Assembly: GCF_004323595.1 (NCBI RefSeq)
Contig: NZ_AP019373.1
Span: 1,798,001-1,862,000 of the forward strand
DNA: 64,000 nt
Origin: Sulfuricystis thermophila
GTDB taxonomy: Bacteria; Pseudomonadota; Gammaproteobacteria; Burkholderiales; Rhodocyclaceae
Reading direction: 5' to 3'
Shown here piece by piece: positions 42,858 through 49,702 of this stretch. Under the pieces are notes generated by a model. The model ran no database searches and was not told the origin of the DNA. It worked only from the letters and a program-made list of their open reading frames with translations. Every line of letters starts with the position of its first letter. The stretch's first letter is position 1. A program made the translations under genes and the position numbers.

Positions 42858-43348
42858 CAGAGCAGCGCCCCTTCGAAGATCGCGACGAAGTCGGTGTCGG
42901 TGTCGCCCACATCGCTGGCGGCCACCGCGCCGATGTTGCTGCGCGCCTGCGCGGCTTCGGCCGCGGTGAGCGTCTGCGCCGCATCGAAGCGCACGCGGTT
43001 GTTGACGGCCGCCAGCAAGGCATCCAGGCCGCTGGTGCCGTTTTGCAGCAGTTGCTGGATTTCCAGCAGGGTGTCATAGGCGGCGTCCGCCCCGCCCAGG
43101 ATCTCGGCTTTGAGCGCATCGAGCAGCGTGACGATCTTGCTGGACGAATAGGTGCTGGTGGTGGCGACCTGGCTGTCGTCGATCGCGCCCGATGCCAGCA
43201 CCGCGGCCTTCAGTTCGTTGATGGCCGCCACCAGGCTGGACTTGTCGGTGGTGGTGAGGTTGGCGAGATTCCCGGCCTTGGCGCGGACGTCGTTGAACTC
43301 CTGCGCGACGCGGATGACCAGGCTTTCGAGGCGGGTGGCCAGACTCAT
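42857..43348 (-). CDS. Fibre-shaft-like repeat protein encoded in the head module
   Basis: The 163-residue protein has a helical start shared with the next gene (MSLATRLESLVIRVAQEFND) and then segments typical of tail-fibre shafts: NLTTTDKSSLVAAINELKAA, AAYDTLLEIQQLLQNGTSGL and FDAAQTLTAAEAAQARSNIG. The last of these is the common phage fibre motif that ends in ARSNIGA. Together with the 130-residue protein it looks like a split fibre. It follows the terminase stop by 36 bases. Confidence 0.7.
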   Translation of the reverse strand: MSLATRLESLVIRVAQEFNDVRAKAGNLANLTTTDKSSLVAAINELKAAVLASGAIDDSQVATTSTYSSSKIVTLLDALKAEILGGADAAYDTLLEIQQLLQNGTSGLDALLAAVNNRVRFDAAQTLTAAEAAQARSNIGAVAASDVGDTDTDFVAIFEGALL

Positions 43349-43384
43349 GGGTTCTCCTTGCGGCGTCAGATCGGCCAGGAGGGA

Positions 43385-45334
43385 TCAGCGCAGCCAGGGG
43401 CTGCGGATCACACGCCGGCCGGTGTTTCGGGTTGCAGAAACAGCGAGGCCACCCCGATGGGTAGCCTCGTTGATGGATTCGGTGGTTGTTTCAAGGGTTG
43501 GCGGGCTGGCCAGACCCAGTTGTCGCTCCAACTCGCGCCAGTGGCGCTCCTCGAAGCGGTCCAGCCCGGCGGCACTGGCCGCCGCGCGGGCATACACGTA
43601 GCAGTCCAAGGCTTCGTTGCGCTCGCGCATCTTCTGCCACTCGCGCACCGGGTAGCCGTTGCGGTCGCGGCGGGTGATCAGTTGCTCGGCGCAGAGTTGC
43701 TGGATGAACTCGGCGTCGATCTTGGGCAGGTGGACGTATCCGGCCGGGTACGTGACCGTCACGCCGTCCTCATCGATGTCCGCGCTTTTGCGCAGGTTGT
43801 TGTAGAGCTCCAGCTTGGCCAGCCCTACCGCCACCGAATACACCTTGATGCCCCGGCGCAGCTTTTTGCCGGCGAGCGAGACGTCCACCGCGGTGGGCGT
43901 GCCGATGAGCGCTGCTCCGCGCGACACGCCTTTGACCGCCATCACGCGTGCGTCGCGGCAGGCGCGCACGAAGGCATAGGCCTCCTGGGTCGCAAAGCCG
44001 GTATCCAGCGCGAAGCGGGCCAGCGGCATCGCGGCGCCCGAGGCGTGGGTCCAGGTCTCGGCGACCAGCTCGGCCAGGCGCTGCCACACCGCATCGCGGG
44101 CCGTATCGCCCATCAGCACCCGGTGCTCGACGAGCCAGCATTCCTTGCCGCGCCCGAAGGCCCAGATCGAGGCCTCGATGCGATCCTTCTGCACGTCGGC
44201 GCCGCCGACCAGCAGCAGGCCGCCTGCCGGCACCGTGCCGATGCGGTAATCCTCGCGCCGTTCCAGCAGGCGCTGCCAGTCGGGTGCCTCGCCTTCCTCG
44301 ACCCAGGTCTCACCCAGCTCGGTGTTCTTGAAGGTCTTGATCGCGGCGCTCGATCCGGTTTCCTTGCTCACGGCGGCTTCCCATGCGGCGGCAATCTCGC
44401 GCCATGAGCGCCAGCCCACCGGGCTGTACAGCGACGAGAGGTGAAAGCCCGCCGTCTTGCCCTGCGCCGTCGCGCGCCACTGGCCGTGCTCGAGCATCCA
44501 GGTCTTGTGGTGCTCGGCAATGGGCGCCTCGCAGGATTCGCAGACGTAGGCCGCCGTCTCCGGGCGGCCCTTCTCCCAGCGCAGCCGATCGAAACGCAGC
44601 CATTGCCGGTGGCCGCAGTGCGGACAGGGCACGAAGTAGCGGCGCTGGTCGGATGCCTCGTACTCGCGTTCGATGGCCGAGGCCCCGGCAATCGTCGGGG
44701 TCGAGACGATGAAGATCTTGCGCCGCGCAAAGGTGCGGGTGCGCGCCTCGGCGAGCGAGATCGCATCGCCTTCACCCTCGACATCGAGCGGATAGCCGTC
44801 CACCTCGTCGAGGAACAGATACCGCACCGGCATCGAGCGCAGGCCCACCGCGCTGTTGGCGCCGGTCATCACCAGCACGCCGCCGCGAAACTCCTTGGCG
44901 AGGATCGTGTTGCCCGAATCCCGGCTCCTCGCCGGGGCGATGAGTTCGGAGAGCACCGGCGACTCCTCGATCAGCGGGTCGATGCGCTGCTTGGAGGCGC
45001 GCTTGGCCATCTCCACCGTGGGCCACACCGCCATCATCGGCCCCGGCGCATGGTGGATCACATAGCCGATCCAGTTGCTGCCCATTTCGGTGGCGCCCAG
45101 CTGCGCGGCCTTCATGAACACCACCCGCTCGATGGGCGAGCTGGGCGACAGGCAATCCATGATCTCGCGCAAGTAAGGCGTGCGGCTCGTGCGCCAGCGC
45201 CCCGGCTCGCTCGAGGCTTTGCTGGAGAGCACCCGGTGGCGGTCGGCCCACTCGGAGACCGTCAGCGGCGGATCGGGCGTGAGCCCTTCGCGCCAGGCGC
45301 GCTCGATCGCGTCGGCGCCGTCGTAGTCGATCAT
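43385..45334 (-). CDS. Terminase large subunit (gpA family)
   Basis: The 649-residue protein is a GpA-type terminase: LTVSEWADRHRVLSSKASSE, the ATPase region KAAQLGATEMGSNWIGYVIH, Walker B-like LFLDEVDGYP, a zinc-ribbon (FVPCPHCGHRQWLRFD with CESCEAPI), and nuclease acidic residues in GGADVQKDRIEASIWAFGRG and ALDTGFATQEAYAF. It cuts concatemers at cos and powers packaging. The start at 45334 fits the gap of two bases after the small subunit; a longer frame to 45478 overlaps that gene. Confidence 0.94.
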   Translation of the reverse strand: MIDYDGADAIERAWREGLTPDPPLTVSEWADRHRVLSSKASSEPGRWRTSRTPYLREIMDCLSPSSPIERVVFMKAAQLGATEMGSNWIGYVIHHAPGPMMAVWPTVEMAKRASKQRIDPLIEESPVLSELIAPARSRDSGNTILAKEFRGGVLVMTGANSAVGLRSMPVRYLFLDEVDGYPLDVEGEGDAISLAEARTRTFARRKIFIVSTPTIAGASAIEREYEASDQRRYFVPCPHCGHRQWLRFDRLRWEKGRPETAAYVCESCEAPIAEHHKTWMLEHGQWRATAQGKTAGFHLSSLYSPVGWRSWREIAAAWEAAVSKETGSSAAIKTFKNTELGETWVEEGEAPDWQRLLERREDYRIGTVPAGGLLLVGGADVQKDRIEASIWAFGRGKECWLVEHRVLMGDTARDAVWQRLAELVAETWTHASGAAMPLARFALDTGFATQEAYAFVRACRDARVMAVKGVSRGAALIGTPTAVDVSLAGKKLRRGIKVYSVAVGLAKLELYNNLRKSADIDEDGVTVTYPAGYVHLPKIDAEFIQQLCAEQLITRRDRNGYPVREWQKMRERNEALDCYVYARAAASAAGLDRFEERHWRELERQLGLASPPTLETTTESINEATHRGGLAVSATRNTGRRVIRSPWLR

Positions 45335-45336
45335 CG

Positions 45337-45882
45337 TCAGTCCACGCGTGGCCGCAGTTCGCCCAGTTCCTGCAGGTGCTCGCGCACGGCCGTATCGAGT
45401 GCCACGTGCAGCGCGTGGGGATCGACGCCAAGCCGTGCGGCCATCTGCGCCGAGATGCGCGCCGGCCAGTTCAGCCACGCGTCGCGCTCGGTGCGCGCGA
45501 GCTTGAACACATGCGCCACCGCCTGCGCGCGGTCGACGAGCTCGCCCTTGCGCTGCGCCAGCTCGACCTTGTGGAGCTGGGCCTTGAGCACCTCGTTGAC
45601 GGTGCGCGCCTGCAGCAGCGACGTGCTCCCGCTGGGCAGCGGCGGGGGGACGGGGGCGGGGATCTCGCGCTCGGGCCGGGCCTGCCCTCTCGGAGAGGTC
45701 GGGATGTTTTGCTCAGGGGCGCGGCGCGGCTGCACGGTGTTGCGCGCCCACTGCGCGTCGGCCGTCTCGGGGTCGATCGTGCCGTCGGCAAGCGTCGTGA
45801 TGCGCCCGGTGTCGATGGCCTTCTTCACGGCCACGTGCGACACGCCCCGGTGGCGCGCGTAGGCGCGAATGGAAAGACCCAT
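45337..45882 (-). CDS. Terminase small subunit (Nu1-like)
   Basis: The 181-residue protein starts with a winged-helix/HTH DNA-binding domain (LSIRAYARHRGVSHVAVKKA) that would bind the cos region, followed by a proline-rich linker and a helical oligomerisation part (LLQARTVNEVLKAQLHKVEL, RKGELVDRAQAVAHVFKLAR). The start at 45882 has GAAGAAGGTG as ribosome site; a TTG fifteen bases upstream is less likely. It is the first gene of the packaging operon. The cos site should lie upstream but is not recognisable. Confidence 0.9.
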   Translation of the reverse strand: MGLSIRAYARHRGVSHVAVKKAIDTGRITTLADGTIDPETADAQWARNTVQPRRAPEQNIPTSPRGQARPEREIPAPVPPPLPSGSTSLLQARTVNEVLKAQLHKVELAQRKGELVDRAQAVAHVFKLARTERDAWLNWPARISAQMAARLGVDPHALHVALDTAVREHLQELGELRPRVD

Positions 45883-45925
45883 CGTCACCTTCTTCAATCA
45901 TTTGTTCGTCATTCCTGAAGATCGA

Positions 45926-45970
45926 GCTTGGCTTCCATCGGGAACAGCGCGTTCATCACGGCACGCCAAC
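45926..45970 (+). repeat. Leader repeat R1
   Basis: GCTTGGCTTC is followed by GAACAGCGCGTTCATCACG and GCACGCCAAC, 30 bases before the gene at 46000. The same block occurs before the next two plus-strand genes. The left hairpin arm is mostly lost in this copy. Confidence 0.65.
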
Positions 45971-45999
45971 CCACCATCGAACCATCGAAAGGACCCCCG

Positions 46000-46266
46000 A
46001 TGAACGCCAACACTCTCGATACCCTGGCCACGAAGCTGGCCGAAGCGGCGCTGACCATCCTGGTGCGCAGCTGCCGCACCGAGGTGGCAGCCGCCAGCCG
46101 CGACGACCTGGAGGCCGCCTGCGCGGCGATGCGCGCCAAGGCCAGGCCGGTCATCGACCAGTTGCTCGACGACGCCCGCGCCGCCCCCTGGGTCGGCGAG
46201 ATGGCGTTCCATGCCGCGGCCTTGGAACTCGCGCAAGCCGGCATCGCGGTGCTGCGCAAGGCCTGA
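46000..46266 (+). CDS. Small helical phage protein of unknown function
   Basis: The 88-residue protein (TLDTLATKLAEAALTILVRS, EAACAAMRAKARPVIDQLLD, then ALELAQAGIAVLRKA) is entirely helical and has no family I can name. It is the first of three plus-strand genes, each behind a copy of the leader repeat, divergent from the terminase genes. GAAAGGA upstream is a good ribosome site. It may be part of an early or lysogenic accessory transcript. Confidence 0.62.
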   Translation: MNANTLDTLATKLAEAALTILVRSCRTEVAAASRDDLEAACAAMRAKARPVIDQLLDDARAAPWVGEMAFHAAALELAQAGIAVLRKA

Positions 46267-46276
46267 CTCATCGCGT

Positions 46277-46338
46277 GAAGCCAAGCAGAAAGCGCTTGGC
46301 TTCACTGCCGAACAGCGCGTTCATCACGTCACGCCAAC
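46277..46338 (+). repeat. Leader repeat R2 with perfect hairpin
   Basis: GAAGCCAAGC (46277-46286) and GCTTGGCTTC (46294-46303) form a ten-base stem, directly followed by GAACAGCGCGTTCATCACG and TCACGCCAACC. It ends 20 bases before the start of the DUF6900 gene. No T run follows, so it is not a simple terminator. Confidence 0.7.
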
Positions 46339-46358
46339 CACACCGAGAGGAACCCGCC

Positions 46359-46556
46359 ATGCGCCCCATCGACGCCCTCCTCACCCAGATCGCCCAGCAG
46401 CATCTCGGCATCGAGACCTTGCAAACCCGCCACTCGGACAGCCTGGATTTCCACGACCTGGCGGTGTGGAACATCCGCGCCGCGCTGGAAGCGGCCTTCA
46501 ACGCGGGACTCGAACAAGGTCGCCGTGCCAAGTCGCCGGATGAGGCCAACCGCTGA
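46359..46556 (+). CDS. DUF6900-like small protein
   Basis: The 65-residue protein (IDALLTQIAQQHLGIETLQT, RHSDSLDFHDLAVWNIRAAL, then EAAFNAGLEQGRRA) matches the DUF6900 pattern, whose SDSLDFHDLAVW motif is characteristic. The family is found in proteobacterial prophages and plasmids; its function is unknown. AGAGGAA precedes the ATG at 46359. A frame open further upstream reads the leader repeat and is not likely coding. Confidence 0.75.
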   Translation: MRPIDALLTQIAQQHLGIETLQTRHSDSLDFHDLAVWNIRAALEAAFNAGLEQGRRAKSPDEANR

Positions 46557-46571
46557 TTGCGAAAGGCCCAT

Positions 46572-46629
46572 GCCAAGCCGAAACGCTTGGCTTGGGCCCC
46601 GAACAGCGCGTTCATCCCGTCACCCGATC
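46572..46629 (+). repeat. Leader repeat R3
   Basis: GCCAAGC (46572-46578) and GCTTGGC (46585-46591) form a seven-base stem, followed by CGAACAGCGCGTTCATCCCGT and CACCCGATCC, 23 bases before the DUF3489 gene. It is the third copy, with more changes than R2. Confidence 0.65.
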
Positions 46630-46652
46630 CACCCCTGCAAAGGAGCAAGCCC

Positions 46653-47231
46653 ATGACCACCATCGCCCTGACCCCGACCCAGCACGCCATCCTGGCCTAC
46701 GCCATCGAGCACAGCGGCGGCAAGATCGACTGGTTCCCCGAGCACATCAAGGGCGGAGCGCGCCAGAAGGTGCTGGAAGGCCTTACCAACCGTGCCCTGA
46801 TCGCCCCCGCGGGGACCGACTGGTTGGTCGCCGCCGAGGGCTACGCCGTCCTGGGGCTGCCATGCCCGGGCGCGAAGACACCGCGCGTGGGCTCGTTCGA
46901 AGCCCAGCTCGATCGGATCATCGCCAACGCGGAGCAGGCAAACGCCGCGAGCGATCCCGAGTTGGAGGCCGCCATCACCGCGGCGGAGGCCACGTGGACG
47001 CAGGCGAAGGACGATGCGCCGCGTCGCACCCGTGCCGACAGCAAGCAGGCGCAGATGATCGCGATGCTGCGTCGTCCTGAGGGCGCCACGATCCACCAGA
47101 TCATGGACGTCACCGGCTGGCAGGCGCACACCGTGCGCGGCGCCCTGGCCGGAGCGCTGAAGAAGAAACTGGGCCTGAGCATCGTGTCGGACAAGCCGCA
47201 GGGCGGCGAGCGCGTTTACCGGCTCGCGTGA
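46653..47231 (+). CDS. DUF3489 domain protein
   Basis: The 192-residue protein has an N-terminal winged-helix-like part (LTPTQHAILAYAIEHSGGKI, KGGARQKVLEGLTNRALIAP) and a C-terminal DUF3489 domain (SKQAQMIAMLRRPEGATIHQ, MDVTGWQAHTVRGALAGALK). The latter resembles a DNA-binding wHTH. The start at 46653 has AAAGGAG. Family members are common in prophages beside DUF6900 genes, probably as transcription regulators. It is the last gene of the leader-repeat group. Confidence 0.85.
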   Translation: MTTIALTPTQHAILAYAIEHSGGKIDWFPEHIKGGARQKVLEGLTNRALIAPAGTDWLVAAEGYAVLGLPCPGAKTPRVGSFEAQLDRIIANAEQANAASDPELEAAITAAEATWTQAKDDAPRRTRADSKQAQMIAMLRRPEGATIHQIMDVTGWQAHTVRGALAGALKKKLGLSIVSDKPQGGERVYRLA

Positions 47232-47343
47232 GTTGCAACGAGGCAGCGCCTCCCGTACGGCGAGATGCCGCAACCGACGGCTTCGTGATTCACTGCGTGA
47301 GCGTCGAGGCGTCTGTGGCCGCCCGGCGGCAAGGCTCCTTTTT

Positions 47344-47368
47344 GGACCATTACGGACTAAAATGATCC
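47344..47368 (+). promoter_or_regulatory. Putative operator of the parD-relE pair
   Basis: GGACCATT and AATGATCC form an imperfect inverted repeat (seven of eight bases) around ACGGACTAA. TAAAAT inside it could serve as a -10 box, 30 bases before the antitoxin start at 47387, which has AAAGGAGG as ribosome site. Confidence 0.4.
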
Positions 47369-47386
47369 ATCGCAAAGGAGGTTCGT

Positions 47387-47596
47387 ATGGCCGTCAATGT
47401 CAAACTGCCTGAAGCCTTGGTCGAGACCGCCAAGCGTTACGGCGCCATCGAACATCGCTCGGTGCCCAAGCAGATCGAATACTGGTCGCAGATCGGCAAG
47501 ATCGCCGCAGAGAACCCCGACCTGCCCTTTTCCGTCATCCGCGACATTCTGATCGCCGACCAGGAAGAGGCTGTTGGCGAGTACCGGTTCGGCTGA
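47387..47596 (+). CDS. ParD-like antitoxin (TA_anti family)
   Basis: The 69-residue protein has MAVNVKLPEALVETAKRYGA, then EHRSVPKQIEYWSQIGKIAA, an RHH-type antitoxin with the SVPKQIEYW motif usual in the ParD-like family. The C-terminal part (DILIADQEEAVGEYRFG) would bind the toxin. Its stop overlaps the toxin start by one base (TGATG). Confidence 0.85.
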   Translation: MAVNVKLPEALVETAKRYGAIEHRSVPKQIEYWSQIGKIAAENPDLPFSVIRDILIADQEEAVGEYRFG

Positions 47597-47874
47597 TGCG
47601 CCTGCTCGTCACCCCGACCTTCGAGCGCGCCGTCAAGAAACTGCACAAGCAGCAGAAGGCGACACTCGACGAGGCGGTGCGTACCATCGCCAGTCAGCCC
47701 GAAGCGGGCGAAGCCAAAGTCGGCGACCTGGCCGGCGTGCGGGTTTACAAGTTCCGCATGGGCAGTCTGCTGTGCCTGCTGGCCTACCGAGTCCTCGACG
47801 AGAGCACGCTCAAGCTGCTGATGGTCGGTCCGCACGAGAATTTCTATCGCGACCTCAAACGCATCGAACCCTGA
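47596..47874 (+). CDS. RelE/ParE-superfamily toxin
   Basis: The 92-residue protein starts LLVTPTFERAVKKLHKQQKA and ends LKLLMVGPHENFYRDLKRIE, as in RelE-type toxins whose last strand carries the conserved H-E-FYRDLK end. The middle YKFRMGSLLCLLAYRVLDES is the core sheet. It is a likely mRNA interferase. Its 3' end overlaps the convergent methyltransferase gene by 31 bases. Confidence 0.86.
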   Translation: MRLLVTPTFERAVKKLHKQQKATLDEAVRTIASQPEAGEAKVGDLAGVRVYKFRMGSLLCLLAYRVLDESTLKLLMVGPHENFYRDLKRIEP

Positions 47875-49118
47875 CCCGCCAGATCATTGAACGGGACTGC
47901 ATCGACTTGCCGGCAGGCGTCCTGGCCGGTGAAGTCCTGCCAGCGGCGCACGATCACATCCACGTACTTCGGGTCCAGCTCGATCAGCCGCGCGATGCGG
48001 CCTGACTTTTCCGCGGCGATCAGCGTCGTGCCCGAGCCGCCGAAGGGGTCGAGCACGACATTCCCCGGGCGGCTGGAGTTGCGGATCGCGCGCTCGACCA
48101 ACTCCACCGGCTTCATGGTCGGGTGCAGGTCGTTCTTCTGCGGCTTCTTGATCTGCCAGACGTCGCCCTGGTCGCGGTCGCCGCACCAGTGGCGCTGCGC
48201 GCCTTCGGGCCAGCCGTAGAGGATCGGCTCGTACTGGCGTTGGTAGTCGGAGCGGCCCAGCGTGAAGGTGTGCTTGGCCCAGATGATGAAGGTGGACCAG
48301 TGGCCGCCGGCAGCCCGGAAGGCCGATTGCAGCACGTCCAGCTCGCTGGAGGACATGGCCACGTAGATCGCCCCTCGACAGTGGGCGATGGTGGGCCTCA
48401 AGGCCGCCAGCAGGAAGTCGCGGAAGCCATCTCCCAGGTTGTCGTTGAGGATCGCGCGGTCCTTGCCGCGCAGCTTGTCTTTCGCTGAGTTCGCGTAGTT
48501 GACGTTGTATGGCGGATCGGTGAACACCATGTCCGCGATCTCGTCGCCCAGCACCGTGGCGTAGGCTTGCGGCTCGGTGGCATCACCGCAGAGCACCCGA
48601 TGATGCCCACAGACCCAAACGTCGCCAGGGCGGGACACCGGGGTGTCCGGCACCTCGGGTGCCGCGTCCTCGTCGGTCTGGCCATCAAAGTCTGGCTCGT
48701 CGCCCGCGAGCAGTTCGGCCAGCGCGTCGGCGTCGAAGCCGGTCAGGTCCAGATCGAAGCCCTCGGCCTGCAGGTCTTGCAGCTCGATGCGCAGCAGTTG
48801 CTCGTCCCAGCCGGCGTTCTCCGCGATGCGGTTGTCGGCTACACCCAACGCCCGGCGCTGGGTGGGCGTGAGATGGTCGAGCACGACCACCGGCACCCGC
48901 TCCAGCCCGAGCTTGCGGGCGGCCGCCAGCCGCCCGTGTCCGGCGACGATCACCCCGTCGCTGCCGACCAGGATCGGGTTGGTGAAGCCGAACTCGGCGA
49001 TGCTGGCGGCGATCTGCGCCACCTGCTCCTCGGAGTGGGTGCGGGCGTTGCGGACGTAGGGAATGAGCTGGGCGATCGGCCAGTGCTCGATCCGCTCGGC
49101 CAGCCACGACGCGCTCAT
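47844..49118 (-). CDS. ParB-domain DNA methyltransferase 1 (N4/N6 type)
   Basis: The 424-residue protein fuses a ParB/Srx-like nuclease domain (IPYVRNARTHSEEQVAQIAA, then SDGVIVAGHGRLAAARKLGL) to a beta-class methyltransferase. The catalytic motif is DPPYN (FTDPPYNVNYAN), and SAM motif I is LDPFGGSGTTLIAAEKSGR near residue 360. Such proteins are common in prophages and may protect phage DNA from restriction. The start at 49118 (MSASWLAERIEHWPIAQLIP) is chosen because the longer frame lies over the divergent yefM promoter. Confidence 0.9.
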   Translation of the reverse strand: MSASWLAERIEHWPIAQLIPYVRNARTHSEEQVAQIAASIAEFGFTNPILVGSDGVIVAGHGRLAAARKLGLERVPVVVLDHLTPTQRRALGVADNRIAENAGWDEQLLRIELQDLQAEGFDLDLTGFDADALAELLAGDEPDFDGQTDEDAAPEVPDTPVSRPGDVWVCGHHRVLCGDATEPQAYATVLGDEIADMVFTDPPYNVNYANSAKDKLRGKDRAILNDNLGDGFRDFLLAALRPTIAHCRGAIYVAMSSSELDVLQSAFRAAGGHWSTFIIWAKHTFTLGRSDYQRQYEPILYGWPEGAQRHWCGDRDQGDVWQIKKPQKNDLHPTMKPVELVERAIRNSSRPGNVVLDPFGGSGTTLIAAEKSGRIARLIELDPKYVDVIVRRWQDFTGQDACRQVDAVPFNDLAGQGSMRLRSR

Positions 49119-49122
49119 TTTC

Positions 49123-49130
49123 TGTACAAT
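49123..49130. promoter_or_regulatory. yefM-yoeB operator/-10 region (TGTACA)
   Basis: The palindrome TGTACA (49123-49128) overlaps TACAAT (49125-49130), a plausible -10 box for yefM. TGTACA hexamers are the known binding sites of E. coli YefM. The site lies in the 40-base gap between the divergent methyltransferase and yefM starts, so it may affect both genes. Confidence 0.5.
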
Positions 49131-49158
49131 GTTCCTGTCCAATTCTGGAGTCGCGGCC

Positions 49159-49440
49159 ATGACCATCGAAACCACCTACAGCCAGGCGCGTGAGCAGCTC
49201 AAGGCGCTGATGGACCGCGCCGTGGACGATCGCGAGGTCATCGTCGTGCGTCGTCGCTCAGGGGACGCCGTGGCGATGATCGCGGCCGACGAACTCGAGG
49301 GCCTGCTGGAGACAGCGCATCTGCTGCGTTCCTCGAAGAACGCCGAACGCTTATTGACGGCCCTCACTCGAGCGCGCACGACCCGTTTGAAACCCACGAC
49401 GCCAGCCAAGCTCAAAAAGGACCTCGGCCTTGAAGCGTGA
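49159..49440 (+). CDS. yefM: YefM/Phd-type antitoxin
   Basis: The 93-residue protein has the Phd/YefM fold: TTYSQAREQLKALMDRAVDD, then EVIVVRRRSGDAVAMIAADE and LEGLLETAHLLRSSKNAERL. The last residues (LKPTTPAKLKKDLGLEA) would bind the toxin. The TGA overlaps the yoeB frame by eleven bases. It represses its own operon, probably through the TGTACA site. Confidence 0.92.
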   Translation: MTIETTYSQAREQLKALMDRAVDDREVIVVRRRSGDAVAMIAADELEGLLETAHLLRSSKNAERLLTALTRARTTRLKPTTPAKLKKDLGLEA

Positions 49441-49702
49441 GGCTGCGCGGCTTGCCGTCTGCCATCCGGAGTTTCTCGAAGACCTGCGCCATTGGGTCGA
49501 GACCGACCGGCGCACCGCCAAGCGGTTGCTCGATCTGGTCGAGGCGGTGCTGCGTGATCCCTTCGATGGCATCGGCAAACCCGAGCCGCTGAAATATCTC
49601 GGCCCCGACGTCTGGTCGCGGCGCATCACCCAGGAGCATCGCTGCGTCTATCTGGTCAAGGCCGATCGCATCGAGTTTCTGCAGGGGCGCTACCACTACT
49701 GA
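49430..49702 (+). CDS. yoeB: YoeB-type mRNA interferase toxin
   Basis: The 90-residue protein matches E. coli YoeB closely in its catalytic half: WVETDRRTAKRLLDLVEAVL, then PFDGIGKPEPLKYL, WSRRITQEHRCVYLV and the terminal GRYHY. These contain the arginine and histidine of the active site. YoeB cuts mRNA at the ribosomal A site. The N-terminus (KREAARLAVCHPEFL) is longer than usual. Its end overlaps the convergent methyltransferase gene by 47 bases. Confidence 0.93.
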   Translation: MKREAARLAVCHPEFLEDLRHWVETDRRTAKRLLDLVEAVLRDPFDGIGKPEPLKYLGPDVWSRRITQEHRCVYLVKADRIEFLQGRYHY

